Shown: piece by piece, positions 8,289-18,800 of the stretch
Numbering within the stretch: position 1 is the first letter of the stretch
Layout: every line of letters starts with the position of its first letter
From: an uncultured Saprospiraceae bacterium
Lineage (GTDB): Bacteria; Bacteroidota; Bacteroidia; Chitinophagales; Saprospiraceae
Length of the DNA: 38,351 bases
Reading direction: 5' to 3'
Assembly (NCBI GenBank): GCA_937921825.1
Contig: CAKZVK010000115.1
Location: forward strand, 1-38,351
Notes under the pieces: generated by a model
The model's database searches: none
What the model saw: only the letters and a program-made list of their open reading frames with translations
What the model was told of the DNA's origin: nothing
Program-made: the position numbers and the translations under genes

Positions 8289-8651
8289 ATGAAGTCAATA
8301 TACCTCTTGTTTGCATTTTCGCTCATTAGTTTGCTGGGTTGCGAAGACAATGATGCACCTTTTATAAGCATACAATCGCCAAGACTGAGTGGGGAGTATT
8401 CTATTATGGATGGGCTACCGATTAATATAACCTTCTATGGCGCTTATGATATTAACTCCATTAGTTACTCCATTCCAGATGCCGCAGAAGGCACTATAGA
8501 TGTAGATGAATTGACACCAAGTTTTTTAGTAGTCAGAGACAGAATTTCGATTATCGGATTGACACCTGGAGAACACATACTCAGGGTAGAAGCCACAGAT
8601 GATAGTGGTAACATCAATAGCTCAGAAGTTCAATTTATTGTTACAGAATAG
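8289..8651 (+). CDS. Small lipoprotein with Ig-like beta domain
   Basis: This is a 120-residue protein with a lipoprotein signal peptide: MKSIYLLFAFSLISLLGC, with Cys18 as the lipidated residue. An acidic EDND follows the Cys; in Bacteroidota an acid-rich start can favour surface export, so it may be displayed outside. The remaining 100 residues look like one Ig/cadherin-like beta sandwich (ISIQSPRLSGEYSIMDGLPINITF, then LTPGEHILRVEATDDSGNINSSEVQFIV), similar to DUF4625-type domains. The substrate is unknown. It lies 81 bases after the TPR protein on the same strand and may be a separate unit. Confidence 0.7.
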   Translation: MKSIYLLFAFSLISLLGCEDNDAPFISIQSPRLSGEYSIMDGLPINITFYGAYDINSISYSIPDAAEGTIDVDELTPSFLVVRDRISIIGLTPGEHILRVEATDDSGNINSSEVQFIVTE

Positions 8652-8710
8652 ACATATTCCTGCATCTTCTTGGATGATAAACCATTTGTTTACTAACTTG
8701 TTAGTCATAG

Positions 8711-9682
8711 ATGGATAGAAGAAAATTCATAAAAGGCTCTGCCATATTAGGCATGACCATAGCAGGAACGAGACAGCTAGTGAGCAAGTCTGGAATGTAT
8801 CATGGGACAACACAAAGAAAAATTTACCGCATCCTATCAGCAGATGGTGTCAATGTAGGCACACTGCCTGTCATGAGGGCCTTTGCTGGTAATCATAAAG
8901 ACTATGTTTCGCCCTATGTGCTCTTTGATGAATTCGGGCCGGTAAAAGTAGAACCCGGTGCAGATCCCTTTAAAGTGGAGGCCCATCCGCATGCAGGTGT
9001 CACCCCTACTTCTTATTTTGTAAAAGGAGATGGCCATCACAAGGACAGTCTTGATTATGACTTCTCTATAGGCCAAGGCGATTTTATGATGTTCTCCTCT
9101 GGAAGTGGCGCCATCCATATGGAAGAATACGGCAAGATGGTAGACACCTATGGAGATGTCGTTCATGGGTTTCAAATCTGGCTCAATACTCCCAAAAAAT
9201 ACAAATGGGATGACCCGGCTACTATAGTCCATCGCATCAGTGACATGGACAAGATTGTTCATGATGATTATAATATTCAAGTGGTCTTAGGAGAACTAGG
9301 AGACGCCAAGTCAAATGTAGAAACCCTCTCCCCTGCCTTCTACTATCATGTCAAAATGAAAGCGGATGCCAGAATAGACATCCCTACAGACCCTACACAT
9401 AATGCCTTTATATATCTCATAGATGGTTCGCTTGAGTTGCATGAGGCGCAACAACTTCAGAAGAATCAAGTGGCTCTATACCAAAGGGGAGACAGTCTGA
9501 TTCAATTATATGCAGAAGAAGATTCAGAAATGCTGGTCCTTGGTGGCCAACCACTTAATGAGAGAGTCTACTCATATGGACCCTTTGTGATGAATACCGA
9601 AGAAGAAATAAGGAAGTGTATTCAGAACTACAATGCTGGACTGATGGGTGATCCAGACTTAGTCAATCAGTCTCACAAATAG
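8711..9682 (+). CDS. Pirin family protein with Tat signal
   Basis: Pirins are metal-binding bicupin proteins; some act as quercetin dioxygenases and others as regulators. The N-terminal cupin contains the metal site: His92 and His94 in AHPHAGVTP, and His136 and Glu138 in GSGAIHMEEY. This matches the His-x-His ... His-x-Glu set of human pirin. A second cupin-like half covers about residues 180-290. Unusually, the protein starts with a twin-arginine signal, MDRRKFIKGSAILGMTIAG, so it should be folded and metal-loaded in the cytoplasm before export. Length after signal removal (about 290) fits the family. The gene stands alone; a terminator that serves the opposite strand better follows it. Its substrate cannot be told from sequence. 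Confidence 0.88.
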   Translation: MDRRKFIKGSAILGMTIAGTRQLVSKSGMYHGTTQRKIYRILSADGVNVGTLPVMRAFAGNHKDYVSPYVLFDEFGPVKVEPGADPFKVEAHPHAGVTPTSYFVKGDGHHKDSLDYDFSIGQGDFMMFSSGSGAIHMEEYGKMVDTYGDVVHGFQIWLNTPKKYKWDDPATIVHRISDMDKIVHDDYNIQVVLGELGDAKSNVETLSPAFYYHVKMKADARIDIPTDPTHNAFIYLIDGSLELHEAQQLQKNQVALYQRGDSLIQLYAEEDSEMLVLGGQPLNERVYSYGPFVMNTEEEIRKCIQNYNAGLMGDPDLVNQSHK

Positions 9683-9710
9683 TATAAGCTAGATTTCTAT
9701 TTTCGAGAAT

Positions 9711-9746
9711 AAAAAAAAGTCTGCTCACGAGATTGTAAGCAGACTT
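9711..9746 (-). terminator. Terminator of the giant minus-strand gene (possibly bidirectional)
   Basis: AAGTCTGCT (9717-9725) pairs with AGCAGACTT (9738-9746). On the minus strand the stem is followed directly by a run of eight T (the A run at 9711-9718), an ideal intrinsic terminator for the gene ending at 9871. It could also end the pirin transcript, although no strong T-run follows on the plus side. Confidence 0.8.
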
Positions 9747-9853
9747 CATTATTGGCTTTCTAAGAAACTTTTTTTTTCAATAAGGCTAATCAAGCTCTAT
9801 TGTCCATTGAATCATACTGATCAAGAATGGGCCTCTTATTGTATTTGTTGATC

Positions 9854-9868
9854 CCCACATCATGTGGG
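9854..9868 (-). repeat. Short palindrome next to the stop codon of the giant gene
   Basis: CCCACAT, one central base, then ATGTGGG. It begins 2 bases after the minus-strand stop codon and could form a small hairpin that protects the mRNA 3' end. The main terminator lies about 110 bases further on. Confidence 0.35.
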
Positions 9869-9870
9869 TT

Positions 9871-12800
9871 CTATTTTATGAGAATCATTTTCTTTACCAC
9901 ACCTTCTCTTCCCGCTATGACCTTTGTGTAATAGACGCCTGCGTCGTAGTCCTTAAGATCTATCTCATATTGGATGCCTTCTAGCACCTTTCGTGTTTCT
10001 ATCACTTTACCGAAGCTATCATAGATTAAGAGCATACCATCTTCAGTAGGAAGATCTGGAATGTATAAACTAAAGTTCTGATAAGCTGGGTTAGGATAAG
10101 TCGTATAGCTTAGCTTACTAACCGTTCCCGTACCACCCAAATTAGGTGCACATGGTGTCGAATTACCTTCTGACCAATCTGTAGGTAAGAATCCAACACC
10201 ATCATACTTCAGTGCAGTATTAGCTGTAAATGGCGTTGCGAATTGCGCATTCATCCATAAGTCAGCGGCAACAGCCACAGAAGTTCTGTTATGTGGCGAA
10301 GATCCCCATTCGGTATAGTGCATAATCTCTGCAGAACTTCCAAAAGAAGAAGATCTATAAAGTGCAAATTCACCATCTGCAGGATTTATAGCTATCACTG
10401 AAGCAGGCACCTCGATGACTACATAGTCATTTGGTTGTAGCAAAGTACTACCACATACTACTGAAAGTGAACTAATCATCGTATAATCTGAATTAGCACC
10501 ACACAAAAACAATGGCGAAACATCTATTGGTGCTGTCCCAACATTTTGAATCTCAATTTGACCATTGCCTCCTATCTCTGTGATTATCGGCATACTACAA
10601 TCAGCCTTGGTCACTGTTATCGGTAGGTCAGATATATCTTCACATTCATCAGACATAGGATCTACGCCGATAGTGTCACCAGGTGCTCCTATGAAATTAC
10701 CAGTATATGAAACCCCATAGATTCTACAGACTCCAAAACCAGAACCTTCAAAGTCTATAATATTACCCACAAGTACTGTATCAATTACATCATTCTCATC
10801 TGTAATTACAAACTGATAAGAACCCATAGTACTTAAGGTAGATAAGGTCAGACTATCTAAGATTCCATCTGTTACACAGAATTCTATATTATTATCTATA
10901 GCCAATGGACTAGACATGACAGCATTGCCATCTACCCCATTTTTGATTACCCTAAGATTATTAGATAGCTCGTAACAACCTACTAATGAATCTACATTCA
11001 TACCTATCGTCAACCCAAGTATCTCATCAGAAGAACTTAGATTATATACATCACAGGCACCTTCTCCAAATCCTTCAAAGTCTAAGAATGAAATCCCTGC
11101 AGCTGGTACCAAAATAATACTACCAAAAGTATCAGTTACTACATACTGATAGTTACCGCCGAGGGTATCTGCTAGCATGAAATTAATGACATTAGGCAGT
11201 CCATCTCCTACACAGAAACTGAAAACTGTCTGTCCACTAGGAGAAGCTAGACTTCCTCCATTCACAACCTCCTTACTAACGACTATTGGATTAGAGAATA
11301 AAAAGTCCCCCATCAAAGTATCTACATTCTCACCAACTGTAAGACCTGAAATTGTTCCTTCATAACTCAAGTTCCAAATGCTGCAGGTATCAGGATCCAT
11401 ATCATCTATGATGAATGGAGCTGTTGCTGGAAGATCTACTATGACACCATCCGCATCCGTGATTACCCAAGCAAATGTTTCTCCTAAGGTATCTGTCAAG
11501 ATGACTTCTATAGAATCTAATGTATAGTCACTATTGAAACAGAAATCTACCATCGTGGTACTATCCGTAGTCATCAAGCTGCCACCTGCTAGAGTAGCTG
11601 GAATAGCTGTAATGACGTAGGCACCAGAAGTATCAAAGCAACCATCTAGGTCCGCAACATTACTTCCTACTGATAAGCCCTGAAGACCAAAGGCGTAAGA
11701 AATTAATTCTATGTGGAATATTCCTCCACCGCTATTCTCAAAATTAAATGGAGGTCCTGCATCTATGGAAGTAATAACTCCAAGACTATCATAGACAATC
11801 CAATTCATAGTATCTCCTTGAATAGTACCAAATGAGGTGACATCAATAAGATCTTCCATCCCATCACCAACAGTAATCGTCAGACTGTCTTGTAATAAGG
11901 CTCCTGCATTAATAGAAATGTTATTGAGTACAATTGGATTCGATATGTCGAATACGCCTTGTAGATAATTATTGGCTGTTGGATCTACTGACCCCCCTTG
12001 GCTTAAGTTCATTATAGGCGACTCGTAGGCTACCAAGAATAATTCCAAGGTGGCTGCCGGAGGACCTTCTACATTTACTAACATCGTATCCATCAATGAA
12101 GTCAAAGTAGAATCTACACTGATTATAAACCCGTTAGTGTTGGCAATCAAGAAACTGTAGTTAGAAGCACTGGCTCCTGCTATAACCACTGAAGCAGAAT
12201 CCACTACAGCATTACCTAGACAGACGTCTATAGAACTTGCGCCACCCTCTACAATAATAGAGCCCGCACTTACTAAATTACTAGAGCCTGATACTTTGAT
12301 TACTTGGATAGAGTCAGAGAAACTAAAGCAACCTGATAGATCTGTATTAATATTGCTTCCTACCTGTAAGCCTGAAATGCCATCAGCATATGAAATATTC
12401 CATACTTGACATTGGCCAGGAGGCGTACCTTCAAACGTAAATGGTGGTACAGCGGTCAGATTAGTAATATTACCTAACGTATCTGTGACAACCCAAGATG
12501 TATTTTCTCCAGACTCATTAGCCAATGTTACAAACAATGAATCTACTGGATTGCTTCCGAGTACTATAGTATCGAAACTCATTCCTGTCGCTGTCGTTAA
12601 TGACCCACCTATGGATGAGTTCTTATCTACATTAATTGGATTAGAGAAATCGAATAATCCTCCTGATAATCCACTTATATTATTTCCTACGGCCAAGCCT
12701 GTCACTGAAGTCTGATAAGCAACATGTAATACCTGACAAGAACCAGCTGTCAAACCATCAAAAGCAAATGGTGGCCCATCTGGTAATTCTAGTATGATAC

Positions 12801-15800
12801 CAAAAGTATCAGCAATAACCCACGAAGTGGTATCACCGGCAAAGCCAGAAAGACTCACTAGCAAGCTATCTATTACTGGATCAGATAAACACTGCTCTAC
12901 ATTATTTCCTAAGGCAGTGGTAATCACACCTCCATTGGTACCAGCAGCAGAAGTTTTGGTTACTGTGATTGGGTTAGAGATTGCGAAGCACCCTGTTAGG
13001 TTCGCAACATCTACTCCCCCAAATAAACCAGTAAACCCTGTATTAAAACTGACTTCCCATATCAGACATACTCCTGTTGCTTGGTTTTCAAACAAGAACA
13101 GAGTGCTATCTTGAACAGAAGTAATAATTCCAAAAGTGTCGGTCACGACATAAACTGACGTATCAGCAGCAATGCCAGCAGATACTACTGTCAGGCTATC
13201 TACATTTCCATCAGCAGTAATTACAGAAGCAGACACTGTACCATCCGCCAGCTCAATAGAAGTAGCTGCAAGCTGTGTCTTATTCACAGTAACAGTGTTA
13301 GACAGTAAGAAATTACCTGCTAGGGTATCTAAATCTTCTCCTACCGCAAACCCTACTAAAGCAGAATCAAAAACGATATGTTGTATCTCACATGTCTGAG
13401 AGGTGCCTGCAGCAAAATCGATAGGCTCTGTAGCAGGTGTCGCTAGAATTACTCCAGCTGTATCTGTCACTACCCATGACATACTAGGCCCATTGACATT
13501 TTCTAAGATAAGGTCTACTGATATCCCGTTATCTCCTACACATACATCTATAGTTGTAAGACTATCAGCAGTCATTATTGTTCCTGCAATCAGACTGTCA
13601 TTAGTTGCCGCTTGCTTATCTATGATGAGGAAGTTCGAATTATCAAAACATCCATCGAGATCGAAATTAATATTATTTCCTACAGCCAATCCAGATAAAC
13701 CAGTAGCATAACTGATATTATTTATTCTACAAATTCCAGGTGCTATATTATCATCAAAAATAAATTCTGATGAACTAGAGATTTCTTGTATTAGACCTGC
13801 ACTAGTTGTCAGCACCCAATTCATGGTATCTCCAGAAGCTCCTGCTAAAGTAACATTCAGCGTATCTGGCATACCGTCTCCTACTATAATCGTCTGGGTA
13901 AAAGTGCTATCAGAAAACTGCACTAGTCCACCTTCTACTTCTGACTTAGTCACTGTAATAGCATTAGACAAGTCAAAATTACCCGAAAGCCCAGAAGCAT
14001 TCTCGCCTACAGTCAACCCTGATAGAGTCCCTGTGTAGCTTAGATGCCATATCAGGCAGACATCGCCAGAAAATCCATTAAAGGAATATGGCATGGTATC
14101 TTGAAGCACTTGAATCACGCCAAAGGTATCTGTAATAACATAAGTCATGGTATCACCAATAGCGCCATCAAGTAAGACATCTACGAGCACATCAGCTGTA
14201 CCAATGCATACATTGGCTACAACCATACTATCAGTCGTCAAAATGCTACCGCCACTTACTGTAGGAAGTATTTCATTTCTAGTGACTTCTATATTATTAG
14301 ATAATAAGAAACAGCCATCTAGATCTGCTACATTCTCTCCTACTTCTAATCCTGCCAGTCCGAAAGCATAACTGATGCTCCATATATTACAGACACCAGC
14401 ACCTGCATTCTCAAAAGTAAAAATAGGTCCGTCAGGTAACTCAAGAATATTTCCTAGTGTATCAGTTACCAACCAAGAAGTCGTATCACCAATAGCATTA
14501 GCCAATACAACTTCGATAGAATCTATCATCCCATCACCTACTGTAATCGTTACCTCAGTCAAACTATCTGTAGTCATTATCTCTCCCCCACCAACTTCAT
14601 CTCTGATAACTGTAATAGTATTAGATAAATCAAAGTCACCCGATAGAGTATCTATATTTTGTCCTGCGTTTAGCCCTACAATCATACCGTTATAACTGAT
14701 ATGATTTATCTCGCATATTCCTGGAGCCAAACCACTAAACTGGAAAGGTGGAGAATTAAATACTCCCCATATAAACCCAGTAGTATCTGTCACAACATAA
14801 CCCATCGTTTCTCCGACTGCTCCTTCGAGTAACACATCTACTGTTATAGCAGGTGTCCCTACACAAGTATTGGCGACCGTAAGACTATCACCTGTAAGAA
14901 TGCTTCCTCCGCTGAGAGCTGGCACCGGTGTAGTTCTGATAACTTCTATAGGATTAGAAAGAGAAAAACAACCTTGAATATTATTTACATTATTATCTAC
15001 TGCTACACCAGTCAATCCGAAGGCAGCACTTAGATTCCATATTTGACATACTCCAGCACCTGCACTCTCAAATATAAATGGAGGACCAGTAGGCAATTCT
15101 AATATGTTTCCTAAAGTATCTGTCACTAACCAAATAGTGGTGTCTCCAACAGCAGCATTCAAGATTACATCAATAGAATCTATCATACCATCATCTACAA
15201 TTATAGATACTGAAGTCATACTATCCGTAGTCATTAGCATTCCACCATTCACCACATCTCTATTGACCACTAAGGCATTAGACAAATCAAAACTACCTGA
15301 AAGGTCCGCAATGTTATCATTGACCACGAGACCAGCTATGGTGCCATTATAACTTACATTGTACACGAAACAGACCCCTACTCCCGCACCACTAATATCT
15401 AGTGGGAAACTAGGATTGACTTCTAATATAACACCTGCAGCATCTGTAATAACGTATGCTAGTGTATCTCCTACAGCTCCCGTAAGAATTACATCCACAA
15501 GAGCAGCTCCACCACTAATACATACATCTATAGTCGTCAAAGAGTCTGAACTCGTAAGACTTCCTCCTGAAAGACCAGGAATAACTATTTCTTCTTTTGT
15601 AATCGTCACAGGATTAGATAGAGTAAAACAACCCTCTAGACTAGCAACTAAAGCATTCAACTCTAGACCTTGTAAGCCATCAGCATGAGATAGATTCCAT
15701 ACTAGACAAACTCCTGCCGGCTCATCATCAAAAGTGAGCGGAAGTGTCGGGAATCCTTGTATACGACCAAGAGTATCTGTCAGTAATAAAACAGAATTAT

Positions 15801-18800
15801 CCCCCAAGTTTCCTTCTAATATAAAATCTACAGTATCTACAACACCATCACCTACTGTAATGGTTACTGCTGTCAAGCTATCTGAAGTCATCAGACTACC
15901 ACCTGCTACAAGATCTCTATTTACAACTACTGCATTGGACAAGGCAAAATTACCGACTAAGTCGTCTATGTCACTTGAGACTTCTAAGCCAGCTATACTT
16001 CCATTATAACTAACATTATATACTAAGCAGACACCTATTCCAGCACCACTTATATCTAATGGGAAAATAGGATCTATTTCCAATATTATTCCTGCATCAT
16101 CTGTGATTACATAGGTGGTCGTATCGCCCACTGCACCTGACAACACTACATCCACGATAGGACTACCGCCTCCGATACAAACATCAATAGTAGTTAGAGA
16201 ATCAGAACTTAAAAGATTACCACCAGATATAGTAGGCGGCATAAAGGCCTCCTTATTTATTCTTACAGGATTAGATAAAGTAAAACAGCCATCTAGACTT
16301 GGCACCAAGGCATTAGGCTCTAGTCCTTGCAAGCCATCAGCAAAAGTTATATTCCATGCCAAGCAAACCCCTGCTGGCCCATCATCAAATACGAGTGGAA
16401 GATCAGGAATTTCTAATATACGTCCTAAGGTATCCGTAAGAATAATTGTAGAGTTATCTCCCATTCCACCTTCTACGATCAAGTCTATGGTATCTACAAT
16501 CCCATCTCCTACGGTTATAGTTACTGTAGTCAAACTATCACTGGTAAATAACATACTACCAGAAACTACATTTCTAATCACTGTGATAGGACTTGATAAA
16601 TCAAAACTACCATCTAACTGTCCTATAGCTGCTCCTACTTCTAATCCTGCTAGAGGTGCTTGATCATATACAACATGATAGACATTACATACACCAGAAT
16701 CTGCATTAGCAAATCCCAGAGTAGAGCTGTCAGTTATCTCCAATATAAAGCCTAGATCATCTGTGATTACAAAATCCTGTTGTGCACCTATTGGGTCAGT
16801 AGTGAATACTACACTTAATGAGTCTACTGATCCATCACCTATACATATATCCGCTACAGAAGATCCAGCACTCGTCACTATAACGCCTGCATTCAGTGTA
16901 TCTACTGGTACACTTATTTCTCTTATTACTTGGATTCTATTGGAAAATGAAAAACAGCCATCAATCATGTCGATATTACCACCCGGCACAGCACCGCTGA
17001 ACATATTGCCTATTCCAGAACCACTTCCTGTGGCTGCTGTGCAATAGCTAGCATTCACAATAAGACATACACCTGGGCCAGCTGTATTAAAATCAAATTC
17101 ATTTGATTGTTGAGTCTCTAATATGAGCCCTTCCTCATCATATACGATGTAGACAGAAGAATCACCTATTGCACCTTCAAGGACTGTACTTAATGAAGCA
17201 CTAGCACCTTGTCCTAGTAAAAGGGTAACACTTGTACCACCATTTTCTAGTGATAGAGATCCACCATCTGTAAGTTTGCGATGTACCGTCACTGGGCTAG
17301 ATAATTCAAAACAACCTAGTGTGATATCACTCACATTCTCTGAGGCTCCATAGAGTATTTCTTCTTCTACATGAGAAAGATGGTATACTAGACAAGTTCC
17401 AGTAGGTGCCATAGATAAATCTACAGTACCTGTAGTGTTTGTTTCTAATACATTGCCATCGACATCAGTCACTATCCATGTAGTGAAATTAGCTGTTGCT
17501 CCTGATACAGTGAAGTCAAGACTTCTTTCGCCTTGATTATTCAGACATAAAGTGTACGTCGAGGGACCATCGATAACTCCTGATTCAACGCCGTTTCTTA
17601 CCACTCGGAGTGGGTTAGAAAGATCAAAACAGCTACCTGTTATATTTGCTGCATTATTACCTACTACAGCTCCAGATAGAGATCCATTATAAGCGACTGC
17701 CCATATTAGACAGATTCCTGGAGTCACATTATCGAAATCTAGAGAACCTTGATTATCTAAGTTTGTAACTTCTAGAATGCTACCCGCCTCATCAGTGATT
17801 AGGTATAATATATTAGCACCGATCTGACCTGTAGCATCTATTGTTACTGCTTGGTTATCATTATTTTTTAGACATAGAAAAGTGACATCTAGTCCATTAG
17901 CGGTGATACTACCTCCATTTACTTCGTCTCTCGTAACCGCGATAGGGTTAGAAAGATCAAAACATCCTGACAGATTAGAAACTAAACCATCTATGAATAA
18001 GCCACTTAGACCATTGGCGTAGCTGATATTCCGTACTGAATAATTCGTCTCGCTTATACCATCTATTACTACTGAAGGATTAGATTGGATAGAGAGTATC
18101 CTTCCCTGTGCATTAGTAATTATAAATCTCTGATTAGGACCCACTGCTCCTGTAGAAACCACAGATAGGCTTGAGGTATTATTACAATAAGTAAAAGTAG
18201 ATTGTCCACCAGAAGTAATTAGAGTTCCGCCTTCTACAGCATCTAGTCTATTGATAGTAATTGCAGAAGAAACTGCAAAACAACCACTCAAACTAGCTAA
18301 GTTAGATCCTACAAATAATCCGTTTATAGAACCAGCATAACTTACCGCCTGAAGCGTAAAGTTGCCCTGAGACAAGTTGCTAAAGTCGATAGAGCCTGAG
18401 TTGTAGATATTTACTATTTGACCATTACTATCTGTAAGTACATAACTGAGGTTATCCCCACTGGCTCCAGTAAGTGAACTCACTAGGGTATTACTCGCTG
18501 AGTTAGGACAGACAGAAAACACTGATGACTGTCCAGGTCCGAATAACCTTCCACCTGCGACTTTATTGTTGACTACAGATATACTGTTAGATAAATCGTA
18601 ACAGCCTAATAGATCGAAGAGGAACATGCCTGAAGACAGCCCTGCCAAAGGACCTTCATAAGCAATATGAAATACTCTAAGGTTACCATTAGGCAAAGTA
18701 TTAAATCCAATATTTCCTGAAGCATATACAGCTACTATTCTTTCTTGTTCGTCTGCAACCAACCATCTGAACTCTTGACCTTTAGCATTTTGGACTGTAG

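Noticed and set aside
11177-17047. Series of plus-strand open frames of 60-180 codons inside the giant gene
   Set aside because: They recur at the same phase in each repeat of the opposite strand, have Ser/Thr/Pro-rich low-complexity translations and no domain. They are shadows of the repeat array.
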